This document shows positions 42,293 to 51,772 of a stretch of DNA of 64,000 nucleotides, in pieces; positions within the stretch are counted from its first letter, which is position 1; each line of letters starts with the position of its first letter. The notes beneath the pieces are model-generated. The model made no database searches. It was not told where the DNA came from and worked only from the letters and a program-made list of their open reading frames with translations. Both the position numbers and the translations under genes were made by a program. Source of the stretch: UBA5336 sp039818165 (GTDB lineage Bacteria > Pseudomonadota > Alphaproteobacteria > Caulobacterales > Hyphomonadaceae); contig JBCBUL010000017.1 of NCBI GenBank assembly GCA_039818165.1, positions 1 to 64,000 of the forward strand. The letters run 5' to 3'.

Positions 42293-43261
42293 ATGGCAGA
42301 CACTGTTCCCCAGGACTTCGACCCGACTCCGCTGGCCCAGTATGGCGGAGGAGCGCCAACGGCGCCCGATTGGTTCTCCAAAGCAGTTGCCACGCCGTTT
42401 GAGGAGCGATTTGTCGATGTGGAGGGCGCGCAGGTGCGCTATCAGGTCTGGGGGGATGCCGACAAACCCGGCCTGCTGCTGGTGCATGGCAATGGCGCAC
42501 ATGCCCACTGGTGGGACTTCATCGCGCCCTACTTGACGGAGCACCATCAGGTCGCCGCGATGACCTTTTCCGGCATGGGCGACAGTGAGTGGCGGGACGC
42601 CTACAGCCTTCAGGGCTTTGCCGATGAGCAAATGACCGTTCTTGCCGATGCGGGATTCTTCGACCGGTCTGCCAAGCCGATCATCTGCGCCCACAGCTTC
42701 GGCGGCTTCGCAACTTTCCTTGTTTCTGCAAAGCACGGCACGCGGCTCGGCGGAACAATCACAGTGGATACGCGGGTCAACCCGCCCGGCGGCAAGCAGA
42801 TGGGGCCACCCACCCGCCCCCGGGGCAATCGCGTCTACCCCACTCTGGCCGATGCACTGGCGCGCTTCCGGCTTGCCCCGCCCCAGCCCTGCGAAAACCA
42901 TTTCGTCATGGACTATATCGCCCGACATTCCCTGAAAGAGGGAACCGGCGACCGGGGCGAGCCCGGATGGACCTGGAAATTCGATCCCGGCATCTGGCAA
43001 AACTTCACAGGCATGGACGATCCCGGCGCCCTGTTGCGGGCCACCGGGTGTCGCACAGCCATCATTCGGGGCGAACAGTCCATCCTCATGGGCAATGATG
43101 TGCGCGACTTCATGCTGGACTGCCTGGGCGGACACGTGCCGTTTATCTCGATCCCCCACGCCCAACACCATGTCATGCTGGACCAGCCCCTGGCTTTCGT
43201 TTCCGCCGTACGCACACTCCTTCAAGAGTGGCGCCGCTCCGCACCCCATCGCAACGTGTAG
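42293..43261 (+). CDS. alpha/beta hydrolase
   Basis: This 322-residue hydrolase has the HGNGAHAHWW oxyanion region, FSGMGDSEWR, the nucleophile elbow CAHSFGGF, an acidic residue in IIRGEQSI (Glu in place of the usual Asp) and a late HAQHHVMLDQP His. A cap insertion lies at about 165-225. No signal peptide. It is followed 11 bases later by an SDR gene, suggesting a two-step pathway on an ester or epoxide (inference). Confidence 0.85.
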   Translation: MADTVPQDFDPTPLAQYGGGAPTAPDWFSKAVATPFEERFVDVEGAQVRYQVWGDADKPGLLLVHGNGAHAHWWDFIAPYLTEHHQVAAMTFSGMGDSEWRDAYSLQGFADEQMTVLADAGFFDRSAKPIICAHSFGGFATFLVSAKHGTRLGGTITVDTRVNPPGGKQMGPPTRPRGNRVYPTLADALARFRLAPPQPCENHFVMDYIARHSLKEGTGDRGEPGWTWKFDPGIWQNFTGMDDPGALLRATGCRTAIIRGEQSILMGNDVRDFMLDCLGGHVPFISIPHAQHHVMLDQPLAFVSAVRTLLQEWRRSAPHRNV

Positions 43262-43272
43262 GACGCCCGCCC

Positions 43273-44025
43273 ATGCTGACCGCCGATCTCGCAGGAAAAA
43301 CCGCTTTCATCACCGGCGCCTCGTCGGGTTTCGGGGTGCAGTTCGCCAAAGTGCTGGCGGCCAATGGCGCGGCCGTGGCCGTCGCTGCGCGCCGGGCGGA
43401 CCGATTGGAAGCACTGGTCACAGAGATTGAGGCGGCAGGCGGACAGGCCAAGGCGATTGCCCTGGATGTGAGCGATCCCGATGCGGTGAAGGCGGCCTTC
43501 GCGGAGGTCGGCGCGGCAGATATTGTGGTGAACAATGCCGGTGTCGCCGGCGCGAGCCGGGCCATCGACACCCCGGCCGATGAGTGGCGCTGGGTTTATG
43601 ACGTCAACGCCCATGGCGTGTTCTGGGTGGCCCAGGCCGCCGCCCAACAGATGATCGAAGCTGGAAAAGGCGGATCCATCATCAACATCGCCTCGATCAC
43701 GGCCTTCCGTGCCGCTGCAGGCAGCGCCGCCTATGCCAGTTCCAAGGCCGCCGTGGCACACCTCACCTCCCTGCTGGCGCTGGACTGGGCGCGCTACGGC
43801 ATCCGCGTGAACGCCATCGCGCCGGGCTACTTCAAGACCGAGATCAATGACGATTTCCTCGAGAGCGACTACGCCGCCGCCATGGTCAAACGCATCCCGA
43901 TGCGCCGAATTGGCGAGATGGGCGAGCTCGACGGTGCGCTTCTTTTGCTCGCCAGCGATGCCGGTAGCTATATGACCGGCAGTTGCCTCACGGTCGACGG
44001 CGGCCACGTCTGCAGCGCTCTGTAA
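43273..44025 (+). CDS. SDR family oxidoreductase
   Basis: This 250-residue classical SDR has TGASSGFGVQFAK as the NAD(P) loop, NNAGVAG, Ser in NIASITA, YASSKAAV and APGYFKTEIN. The final SCLTVDGGHV strand is normal. An Arg pair (AARRADR) after the second strand favours NADP(H). Its TAA stop lies inside a CtrA-like box that precedes the GGDEF gene. Confidence 0.9.
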   Translation: MLTADLAGKTAFITGASSGFGVQFAKVLAANGAAVAVAARRADRLEALVTEIEAAGGQAKAIALDVSDPDAVKAAFAEVGAADIVVNNAGVAGASRAIDTPADEWRWVYDVNAHGVFWVAQAAAQQMIEAGKGGSIINIASITAFRAAAGSAAYASSKAAVAHLTSLLALDWARYGIRVNAIAPGYFKTEINDDFLESDYAAAMVKRIPMRRIGEMGELDGALLLLASDAGSYMTGSCLTVDGGHVCSAL

Positions 44026-44036
44026 ACAAACGTTAA
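44022..44036 (+). promoter_or_regulatory. CtrA-like box before GGDEF gene
   Basis: GTAA-N7-TTAA matches seven of eight bases of the CtrA consensus. It lies 85 bases before the diguanylate cyclase start, in the only non-coding space upstream of it. CtrA control of c-di-GMP enzymes is well known in Caulobacter relatives; here it is inference from one site. Confidence 0.35.
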
Positions 44037-44120
44037 GCACAGCGATGAAGTTTCAACTGGGCCGAAAGCTCAATCTCAAGTCTCGCCTGATATTTCAACC
44101 CAGGATAGCAGGAGAGACCA

Positions 44121-45110
44121 ATGCGCTTTCAGGATCTGGAATACAGTACACCCACCCCGCTGCTCGCATCATCGACGGGCAGAGACGTGGCACAGTTTTT
44201 TCAGATCGATAGCCAATACTCCATTTGTCCCGTCGTTGATAGCCGGGGAACACTTGTCGGCTGCATCCCAAGAATCGCTTTCCTGAAACAGCTTTCAGCG
44301 CCCTATGGCCGGGCCCTGTATGAGCGGAAACCGGCCACGTCCTTCATCGACGCGAAACAGAATATCGTATCGATCAACACACGGGTTCAGGCGTTTCTCT
44401 CGCACCTCGATTTCGGCGCGTCTGAAGTCCTTCGTGACGGGCTCGCCCTTGTGGATGGAGACCAGACTTATCTCGGCATCCTGTCGGGCCTGCGTCTGCT
44501 TGGGGAGCTGCATCGGCTCAACAACCAGATGGTTTCGGCCCTGCGGCGCGAGATTTCAGATCGCAAGGCGGCAGAAGCCCATGTGCGGAAGCTTGCCGAC
44601 ACCGACGCCCTGACCGGAACGCTGAACCGAAGAGCCTTCGATCATGCTCTGGAAACTCTCACGCGCACGTCGACACAATTTGCCTGCGCCTATATCGATC
44701 TGGACGGATTCAAACCCCTGAACGACCAATATGGCCATGCCATTGGCGATGAAATGCTGTCGACCATTGGCAAGCGACTGCAAGCCCTCGACAAGGACAT
44801 CATCGTCTCGCGCGTGGGCGGAGACGAATTCGTCCTGGCGCTCAGAGACTGCCCAGCGGAGCGTTTCGCAAAGCTGTGCCAGCGCGCCATGACGAGCATC
44901 CGCCACCCGAAGCTCACCGCAGTCGGCTCCGTTGTCGTCAGCGCCTCGATTGGCTGGAGCGTTTTCCCGGATGACACACGCAATGTTCGCGAGCTCATTG
45001 CCAAGGCGGACCATGCCATGCTCGACATCAAGGCTAAGGGGGGCGGTGTCCAGCGCACGGCCAGCAATGCAGAGCAATCCACCCTGCAGCGGACTGGAAC
45101 ACTGGGCTAA
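44121..45110 (+). CDS. CBS-pair GGDEF diguanylate cyclase
   Basis: This 329-residue protein has an N-terminal pair of CBS-like motifs (SICPVVDSRGTLVGCIPRIAFLKQL; then LVDGDQTYLGILSGLRLL), a helical linker (RREISDRKAAEAHVRKL) and a complete GGDEF domain with DALTGTLNRRAF, IDLDGFKPLNDQYGH and GGDEF at 233-237. It should make c-di-GMP from two GTP. The RxxD inhibitory site before GGDEF is absent (DKDI there), so product inhibition at that site is unlikely. GCAGGAG precedes ATG. Confidence 0.9.
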   Translation: MRFQDLEYSTPTPLLASSTGRDVAQFFQIDSQYSICPVVDSRGTLVGCIPRIAFLKQLSAPYGRALYERKPATSFIDAKQNIVSINTRVQAFLSHLDFGASEVLRDGLALVDGDQTYLGILSGLRLLGELHRLNNQMVSALRREISDRKAAEAHVRKLADTDALTGTLNRRAFDHALETLTRTSTQFACAYIDLDGFKPLNDQYGHAIGDEMLSTIGKRLQALDKDIIVSRVGGDEFVLALRDCPAERFAKLCQRAMTSIRHPKLTAVGSVVVSASIGWSVFPDDTRNVRELIAKADHAMLDIKAKGGGVQRTASNAEQSTLQRTGTLG

Positions 45111-45126
45111 CCCGCACCCCGCGCTA

Positions 45127-45951
45127 TCAGCGCGCCGTCATCCCGCCGTCGATGACATGCTCCTGCCCGGAAATGTAGCGGGAGTCCTCGCTGGAGAGGA
45201 AAACGACCAGATCGGCGACCTCTTCGGGCGTGCCGGCGCGGCCCATAGGCGTGGTGCTCTTGGCAATCAGCTCCGGATCCATGGCATTCGCGCCTGTTTC
45301 CTTGAACAGTGCCTGCGCAGCCTCGTCGTCCTTCGTGGCATCGGCCATTTCGGTGATGGACTTTGTCCAGATCGGCGTGTCGATGATGCCGGGATGCACC
45401 GAGTTGACGCGGATGCCGTAGCCCATGGACGCGCACTCCAGCGCCGCAGCCTTGCTAAAGAGGCGGACGCCGCCCTTGGACGCACAATAGGCCGATGCGC
45501 CGGGCGCGCCGCGCAGGCCCGCCACGCTTGAGATGTTCACGATCGACCCGCCGCCCGTATCCTTCATCCGGCGCATCGCCTCGCGCGTGCCCATGAAGAC
45601 GGAATCGAGGTTGATCGACATGAGGCGCTGCCACCGCGCCAGGTCGAAATCCACAATCGGACCGCCATCACCAATGCCCGCATTATTGACGAGGATGGAG
45701 ACAGGGCCGAACTGGCTTTCAGCCTGGCCGAACACTTTCGCCCAGAGCGCCTCATCGGTGACGTCCTGCACGGCGGTGGCGACCTGCCCCTCCAGCCCCT
45801 CTGCCTGGGCATGGGTCTCAGCAAGACCCTCGGCGTCAATATCGGTTGCCAGAACGTGGGCGCCCTCCCGCGCGAGCCCCAGCGCGCAGGATCGTCCAAT
45901 GCCGCTGCCGGCCCCGGTAACAAGCGCAATTTTCCCGCTGACACGGCCCAT
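45127..45951 (-). CDS. SDR family oxidoreductase
   Basis: This 274-residue classical SDR has VTGAGSGIGRSCA, NNAGIGDGG, NISSVAGL, YCASKGGV, and HPGIIDTP, ending SGQEHVIDGGMTAR. An insert of about 20 residues (FKETGANAMDPELIAKS) is found in some cyclohexanol/steroid-type dehydrogenases. The Asp after the second strand (ATDIDAEG) favours NAD. AAGGAG precedes ATG 45951. Convergent with the GGDEF gene. Confidence 0.9.
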   Translation of the reverse strand: MGRVSGKIALVTGAGSGIGRSCALGLAREGAHVLATDIDAEGLAETHAQAEGLEGQVATAVQDVTDEALWAKVFGQAESQFGPVSILVNNAGIGDGGPIVDFDLARWQRLMSINLDSVFMGTREAMRRMKDTGGGSIVNISSVAGLRGAPGASAYCASKGGVRLFSKAAALECASMGYGIRVNSVHPGIIDTPIWTKSITEMADATKDDEAAQALFKETGANAMDPELIAKSTTPMGRAGTPEEVADLVVFLSSEDSRYISGQEHVIDGGMTAR

Positions 45952-46125
45952 GTCTCACTCCTTCAAAGTCCGTTTGCACCCAGCCTAGCGGAACACCCTT
46001 GACGCGGCCACGCTTTTCGCGTTTATCCGCGCTCTTACAAGACGGGTTGGTGCAAGCTCCGCCGTTGTAATCGCAGCGCTCAATATCGACGTGCTGCCGG
46101 GCTGCGCTGAAAATTAGAGGTAAGT

Positions 46126-46743
46126 ATGTCGCGTCGTCATTCCGCGAAGTACAAGATCGACCGCCGGGTCGGTGAAAACATCTGGGGTCGCCCCAAGTCT
46201 CCGGTCAACAAGCGCCAGTACAAGCCGGGCCAGCATGGCCAGGGCCGCCGCGCCAAGGTTTCTGACTATGGCATGCAGCTCATGGCCAAGCAGAAGCTGA
46301 AATTCTACTATGGCGACATCACGGAAAAGCAGTTCCGCAAGACCTATGACGAAGCCGCCCGCCGCAAGGGCAACACGGCTGAGAACCTGATCGGTCTGCT
46401 CGAGAGCCGCCTCGACGCCTTCGTCTACCGTTCGAAATTCGTGCCCACCATCTTTGCCGCGCGCCAATTCGTGAATCACGGCCACGTCAAGGTGAACGGC
46501 CAGAAGGTCAACATCCCCTCCTACCGCCTGAAGCCCGGCGACGTTGTGGAAGTGCGCGAGAAGTCCAAATCCATGGCGCTGGTGCTCGAAGCCCTCGGCT
46601 CGGCCGAGCGCGACCTGCCGGAATATGTCGAAGTTGACCCCAAGAAGATGACCTCGACCTTCATCCGCATCCCGGAACTGTCTGACGTGCCCTACCCGGT
46701 GCAGATGGAACCATCCCAGGTCGTGGAATACTACTCGTCCTAA
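46126..46743 (+). CDS. rpsD: 30S ribosomal protein S4
   Basis: S4 (205 residues) binds 16S rRNA early in 30S assembly. It has the S4 N-terminal domain (MSRRHSAKYKIDRRVGENIWG, without the zinc-finger Cys of some forms), then the S4 RNA-binding domain (RLDAFVYRSKFVPTIFAARQFVNHGHVKVNG). Monocistronic, as is common in alphaproteobacteria. AGAGG precedes ATG, and a terminator follows at 46769. A TTGACG at 45999-46004 is a possible -35. Confidence 0.97.
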   Translation: MSRRHSAKYKIDRRVGENIWGRPKSPVNKRQYKPGQHGQGRRAKVSDYGMQLMAKQKLKFYYGDITEKQFRKTYDEAARRKGNTAENLIGLLESRLDAFVYRSKFVPTIFAARQFVNHGHVKVNGQKVNIPSYRLKPGDVVEVREKSKSMALVLEALGSAERDLPEYVEVDPKKMTSTFIRIPELSDVPYPVQMEPSQVVEYYSS

Positions 46744-46768
46744 TCGGCTGTTTGCCTTGAGCTTTCGG

Positions 46769-46798
46769 AAAAGCCCTGCCACGCTGGCGGGGCTTTTT
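46769..46798 (+). terminator. intrinsic terminator after rpsD
   Basis: AAGCCCTGCC pairs with GGCGGGGCTT (one G-T) around an ACGCT loop, followed by T residues. It ends 15 bases before the ppk2 start. Confidence 0.85.
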
Positions 46799-46812
46799 CA
46801 GTTGGAAGTCCC

Positions 46813-47646
46813 ATGACCCACCCCTCCATCAAATCCGTACGCAGTGCCCTGATCGCTGAGCACGGCGAGCCGTTCGACCTTTCGGGGCGCGCCACGCGCG
46901 ACGAGACCTTGTTCGAGGACAAGAAAGAAGCGCGTGCGAGCCTGACCCAGGATGCCGCCGCCATCGATGAGCTGCAGGACAAGCTCTATGCAGAAGGCGC
47001 GCGCGCCCTGCTGGTCGTGCTGCAGGGCATGGATTGCGCGGGCAAGTCCGGCACAATCCGCAAGGTCTTCGCGCTCACCTCGCCGCTGGGGATGAAGATC
47101 CGCGCCTTCAAAGCGCCCAGCGCGACCGAGCGCGCGCGGGACTATCTCTGGCGGGTGCACCAGGATGTGCCGCCCAAGGGCCATATCGGCATCTTCGACC
47201 GCTCCCATTATGAGGATGTGTTGGTGGTGAAAGTCCGCGAGTTCGCGCCGCCAGACGTGGTTGAAGCGCGCTATGACCAGATCAACCAGTTCGAGAAACT
47301 GCTCACCGATACGGGCACGCGCGTCCTGAAATGCATGCTGCATGTGGGCTATGACGAGCAAGGCGAACGCCTGCAGGAACGCATCACCGAGCCGCACAAG
47401 CGTTGGAAGTTCAATCCGCGCGACCTGGAAGATCGCCAGCTCTGGGACCAGTTCCAGGGCGCCTATGAGACCGCCGTGGAGCGCTGCTCAACGACCCACG
47501 CGCCCTGGTACATTGTGCCCGCCGACAGCCGCACGCGGCGCAACGCCATGATTGCCCGCCTCGTGCGCGGCGCCCTGGAAGACATGGCCCCCGACTGGCC
47601 CCAACCAGATCCGCCCCTGCGGCTGGAGGACTATGATTTCTCATGA
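46813..47646 (+). CDS. PPK2 family polyphosphate kinase
   Basis: This 277-residue kinase has a PPK2 fold: Walker A QGMDCAGKSG (71-80), SPLGMKIRAFKAPSATERARDYLWRVH, lid region, and Walker B-like IGIFDRSHYEDVLVVKV. This single-domain type uses polyphosphate to phosphorylate nucleotides (class III-like by the motif). Its stop overlaps the globin gene start by four bases. Confidence 0.9.
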   Translation: MTHPSIKSVRSALIAEHGEPFDLSGRATRDETLFEDKKEARASLTQDAAAIDELQDKLYAEGARALLVVLQGMDCAGKSGTIRKVFALTSPLGMKIRAFKAPSATERARDYLWRVHQDVPPKGHIGIFDRSHYEDVLVVKVREFAPPDVVEARYDQINQFEKLLTDTGTRVLKCMLHVGYDEQGERLQERITEPHKRWKFNPRDLEDRQLWDQFQGAYETAVERCSTTHAPWYIVPADSRTRRNAMIARLVRGALEDMAPDWPQPDPPLRLEDYDFS

Positions 47647-48041
47647 GCGCAGTGGCCTCCAGCCTGGAGATCGCCGCCGGGCGCTGCGCCGATCCGACGC
47701 CTGAAATCTATGCCCGGCTCTTCGCCCAGCATCCGGAATTGGAATCGGAGTTCCACATGGACACCGATGGCGGCGTGCGCGGCGGCATGCTCAGCCAGGC
47801 TTTCGACGTTTTGCTCGACCTGGCAGATGGCGACGGCACATTCGCCACAGCCATCCTGATGACCGAACGCGCCAACCATGAAGGCTACGGCATCCCGCCT
47901 CGAACATTCTTTATCTTCCTGGCGACCATCCGCGACTGGGTACACCACGTACTAAGCGGAGAATGGACGGCGGATATGGATAGGGATTGGAGAGCTATCC
48001 TACAGAAAGCTCAGGCAATCTGCGGTATAAGTGAGGATTAG
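47643..48041 (+). CDS. single-domain globin
   Basis: This 132-residue all-helical protein resembles the flavohemoglobin-type globin fold: YARLFAQHPELESEF with a Phe at the CD corner, MLSQAFDVLLDL, and NHEGYGIPPRTFFIF, where His79 fits the proximal heme ligand. The C-terminal DWRAIL matches the last helix. It should bind heme and an O2 or NO ligand. It is coupled by overlap to the PPK2 gene, an odd pairing. The family call rests on my reading of the pattern. Confidence 0.65.
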   Translation: MSAVASSLEIAAGRCADPTPEIYARLFAQHPELESEFHMDTDGGVRGGMLSQAFDVLLDLADGDGTFATAILMTERANHEGYGIPPRTFFIFLATIRDWVHHVLSGEWTADMDRDWRAILQKAQAICGISED

Positions 48042-48141
48042 TTTCCAAGGAGAGATAATCGACTATTCTCCCTTTACGTCCCACAATTGAAAATGCATCG
48101 TTTCGTTGAATAACCGGGCTGAAAAACTGGGGCGGGTTTTG

Positions 48142-48980
48142 ATGAGGATCGTGATCGCACTAATGCTGGTCGTCGCACTGACCGCATGTGAGGCATTTGA
48201 GAAACCAGACCCTAAGGCTGTGTTTGAGGACCCAGAAGCACTTGAAGTCACAGAATTGGTGATCGAAACGATCCGAAGCCGAGACGCAGAAGCTCTAATC
48301 GCACTTTCGCATCCCGACGCAGAAAAAAGCCCGACTAAAGGGAAAATATTGATCGTTTTCTCAATGCGTTTCCTAAGCATCAAAACCTCGAAATCTCACA
48401 CTACTATTCAGAGAACAGGATTGGACAAGGCGAGTATAGCGATGTTCCGATCTACCTGACAGCACACGACGTCATGGGAGCGGGCGAGAGTTACAGACTG
48501 CTATTGGCCGTAGCTAAGTTTGATGACGAGTGCTGTCTGGTAACGTACTTCATGCTGACACCCTGGATGGGACGTCCATCCACTTTCAATGATTTCACTC
48601 TGGAAAACAAAGGGCTGTTACACTTCCTGTTTCTCGCTGGCCTCGTGCTCATTCCGCTTTTCATTCTTGTGACAGCAATTGCACTGATCCGCGATAAAGG
48701 CGCGCGACGAAAGGTTCTGTGGATGTTTGCCATCGTCCTCGCGCTATGGGGTGCCGACTTGAACTGGTCCACTGGCGAGGTGGCAAACGACCTGATCCAA
48801 ATAAACGAACAGGGCGGCGTATTCTTCAGCCTTATTTCGATCAAGCTTCTCGGCGCGGGAATCCAGACTTCTGGACCATTCGCTCCGTGGTTTATCGAAT
48901 TAGGCAGCCCAATCGGCGCCATCGCCTACTGGATCGCTCGCGCAAGACGTCAAAAAGCTGTGGTAGACGAAGCCTTCTAA
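48142..48980 (+). pseudogene. membrane-anchored lipoprotein gene split by a one-base frameshift
   Basis: Two frames together read as one protein of about 279 residues. The first (from ATG 48142) has a lipoprotein signal LVVALTACEAF and ends DAEKSPTK near 48345. The second continues ENIDRFLNAFPKHQNLEISHYYSEN through two or three membrane helices (HFLFLAGLVLIPLFILV ...) to 48980. The length is one base short of a multiple of three, and the break is at a GGGAAAATA run, so one A is probably missing. A-run slippage at 48322 would meet a TAA. Lower GC than neighbours. Family unknown. Confidence 0.6.
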
Positions 48981-50800
48981 CCCGCCGCCTTAGCCGCACG
49001 CTTCCGCTCATGGGGATCGAGATACTTCTTCCTCAAGCGGATGCTTTCGGGCGTGACTTCGACCAATTCGTCATCGGTGATGTAGGCCAGGCTGCGCTCC
49101 AGCGTCATTTGCAGGGGCGGGGTGAGGCGCACCGCTTCGTCCGTGCCCGAAGCGCGCACGTTTGACAGCTTCTTGCCCTTCAGCACGTTTACGTCGAGGT
49201 CGTTGTCGCGGGTGTGTTCGCCGATGATCATGCCCTGGTAGACCTTGTCGCCCGGGTGGATCATCATCGGGCCGCGATCTTCCAGGTTCCAGAGGGCAAA
49301 GGCCACGGCCTCGCCCTTGTCCATGGCGATGAGCACGCCGGTGTGGCGGCTTTGGATCTTGCCCTTGTGGGGCGCGTATTCGTGGAAGACACGGTTCATG
49401 ATCGCCGTGCCGCGCGTATCGGTCAGCAGCTCGCCTTGATAGCCGATCAGCCCTCGCGTCGGCGCGTGGAACACCATGCGCGTGCGGCCCGCGCCCGACG
49501 GTTTCATCTCCAGCATCTCACCCTTGCGCTCGGACAGTTTCTGCACCACCGCGCCGGAATGCTCGTCATCCACATCGATGACGACTTCCTCGATCGGCTC
49601 CAGTCGGCCCCCGGCATCGTCTTCCTGGAACACCACTTGCGGGCGCGACACGCCAAGCTCGAAGCCCTCCCGGCGCATCGTCTCGATCAGCACTGCGAGC
49701 TGCAATTCACCCCGGCCGGACACGATAAAGGCTTCGGCTTCGGCGCTACGCTCCACCTGCAAGGCCACGTTGCCGGCCGCTTCCTTCTGGAGCCGGTCCC
49801 AGATCACGCGGCTGGTGACATGTTTGCCCTCGGTGCCCGCCAGGGGGCTGTCATTGACGCGGAACGTCATGGAGATGGTTGGCGGGTCGATGGGTTGGGC
49901 TTCGATCGGCTCGCTCACGGATGGGTCGACCAGCGTATCGGCCACATTGGCCTTGGTCAGGCCCGCCAGGGAGACGATGTCACCGGCCACGGCTTCTTCA
50001 ATCGGCACGCGCTCCAGGCCGCGGAAGGCGAGCACCTTCGACACCCGCCCCTGCTCCACCAAGTCCCCATCGCGCGACAGGGCCTTGATCGACTGGTTTG
50101 GCTTCACAACGCCCGAGGCGACGCGGCCCGTAAGGATACGGCCGAGGAAATTGTCTGCGCTGATCGTTGTCGCCAGAAGGCGGAACGGGCCGTCATCCAC
50201 CTTGGGCTCGGGCACATGGGCCGTCACCATCTCAAACAGGGCGTCCATATTGTCGGTGGGGTTTTCATAGTCCGTCGACATCCAGCCATTCTTGGCCGAG
50301 CCATAGAGGATCGGGAAATCGAGCTGCTCGTCCGTGGCGTCCAGATTGGCAAACAGGTCGAAGACTTCATCGATCACTTCGTCGGGCCGGCTTTCGGGCT
50401 TGTCGATCTTGTTCACGGCCAAGATGGGGCGCAGGCCCACCTTGAGCGCCTTGCCGACGACGAACTTGGTCTGGGGCATCGGGCCCTCAGCCGCGTCCAC
50501 CAGAACAATCGCCCCATCCACCATGTGCAGGATGCGCTCAACCTCGCCGCCAAAGTCTGCGTGGCCGGGCGTGTCCACGATGTTGATCCGCGTGTCGCCG
50601 AACACAACGGAAGTGGTCTTCGCCAGAATGGTGATGCCGCGCTCGCGCTCGAGATCATTGGAATCCATGGCGCGCTCGGCCACCTGGGCATTCTCCCGGA
50701 ACGTGCCGGACTGCTTGAGCAGTTCATCGACGAGCGTGGTCTTGCCGTGGTCAACGTGGGCGATGATGGCAATGTTGCGAAGCTGGGTCGGCTCGGTCAT
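48977..50800 (-). CDS. typA: ribosome-associated GTPase TypA/BipA
   Basis: TypA (607 residues) is a translational GTPase related to EF-G that aids ribosome assembly and stress growth. It has G1 AHVDHGKTTLVDELL, G2 ERERGITI, G3 DTPGHADFGGEV, G4 NKID and G5 GSAKNGW, then beta-barrel and EF-G-like domains with RGELQLAVLIETMRREG and the C-terminal TypA domain. Complete and normal length. Its stop overlaps that of the frameshifted gene by four bases. Confidence 0.96.
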   Translation of the reverse strand: MTEPTQLRNIAIIAHVDHGKTTLVDELLKQSGTFRENAQVAERAMDSNDLERERGITILAKTTSVVFGDTRINIVDTPGHADFGGEVERILHMVDGAIVLVDAAEGPMPQTKFVVGKALKVGLRPILAVNKIDKPESRPDEVIDEVFDLFANLDATDEQLDFPILYGSAKNGWMSTDYENPTDNMDALFEMVTAHVPEPKVDDGPFRLLATTISADNFLGRILTGRVASGVVKPNQSIKALSRDGDLVEQGRVSKVLAFRGLERVPIEEAVAGDIVSLAGLTKANVADTLVDPSVSEPIEAQPIDPPTISMTFRVNDSPLAGTEGKHVTSRVIWDRLQKEAAGNVALQVERSAEAEAFIVSGRGELQLAVLIETMRREGFELGVSRPQVVFQEDDAGGRLEPIEEVVIDVDDEHSGAVVQKLSERKGEMLEMKPSGAGRTRMVFHAPTRGLIGYQGELLTDTRGTAIMNRVFHEYAPHKGKIQSRHTGVLIAMDKGEAVAFALWNLEDRGPMMIHPGDKVYQGMIIGEHTRDNDLDVNVLKGKKLSNVRASGTDEAVRLTPPLQMTLERSLAYITDDELVEVTPESIRLRKKYLDPHERKRAAKAAG

Positions 50801-50964
50801 GGGCGCGCTTTCTGGGAGGCGTATTTCTTTGTGTTGCGGCGCACATACACGGGGCCGGGGGCCGCGGCTAGGGGGCGTGTCAGAACGCGGTGTAGCGCGG
50901 CTTGCCGGTTGCGGTTCGCAGTTCAGCTAGGTTAAGGCGCGAACGCAATTTGGAGTGGCTTTTC

Positions 50965-51676
50965 ATGTGGTTGAAATTCGGACTGATCGGGGGGCTCACA
51001 GCCGTCTTTGCAGCTCCGGCGGTGGCCAAGGGGCCGAGTGTGTATCTCGATATCGCTGCAGGCAGCGCCCTGATCGACCGGGGCGAGGAGTTGGCCGAGA
51101 CCGTGGTGGAGACCGCAATCGGTGTCGAGCAGGCCTTCGGGACTGGTACAGTCTTCGCGGAGATTTACCGCATCTCACCGGTGGGTGGCGACAATGACGC
51201 CTTCGCGGAGGAGGTCGATTTTGCGGCGGGCTATAGCTTCGAAGCCGGCGGCCAGGACATCACGCTCGGCGCAGCCTATCTGACGTTTCCGGGCGCGGGC
51301 GAAGACAACAGCCTGGAACTGACGGGCGAGATTGCCTTCAACGGCCCCTTCAGCCCGCTCATCTTTGGCTTTTACGATGCCGACTTCGAGACCTACGGCT
51401 TTGAAGCGTTAGCCGGGCCAAACTGGGACGTTGGCAACTGGGAAGCCTACGCCCTCGCCCGCCTCGGCACCGTGCAGCCCGATGAAGACGCAAGCTGGAC
51501 CTATTATGGCGCGGAGGTCGGCGCGGCCGCTCTCGGATGCGATCGACCTGTCCGCCAGCCTGCGCTGGGAACAAAGCGATGAAGACCTGTTTGCCCGCGA
51601 GACCGACGGCGGAGACATCACCCGCTTTACCGACAATGGCCTCGCCTTCCGCATCGGCCTGACCCTGACGCGCTGA
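50965..51676 (+). pseudogene. outer-membrane beta-barrel protein gene split by one extra base
   Basis: The first frame starts at ATG 50965 (GGAG eight bases before) with a signal peptide (LIGGLTAVFAAPAVAKG) and barrel strands like TorF/YfaZ types (GSALIDRGEELAETVVETAIGVEQAFG). Near 51525, in GGCGCGGCCG, the sense moves to the next frame, which continues ARPLSDAIDLSASLRWEQ to GLAFRIGLTLTR and a stop at 51676. The span is one base over a multiple of three. A sequencing error in GC-rich DNA or a recent mutation would both explain it. Restored length is about 236 residues. Confidence 0.65.
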
Positions 51677-51772
51677 GTGGCGAAGATGTTCAAATTCTAG
51701 AATTGGGAGAGTTCGCGTTAGGCTGTTCGTTCAAAAAGTGTTAACATACAGTATAAAATCGGGGGAAATATC

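Noticed and set aside
48322..48345. Programmed -1 frameshift at an A run
   Set aside because: The zero-frame codons do not form an X-XXY-YYZ heptamer, and the -1 frame has a TAA immediately after the run.
49214..50935. Long 573-codon open frame on the plus strand opposite typA
   Set aside because: It is antisense to the conserved GTPase, high GC keeps stops rare, and no motif or ribosome site supports it.
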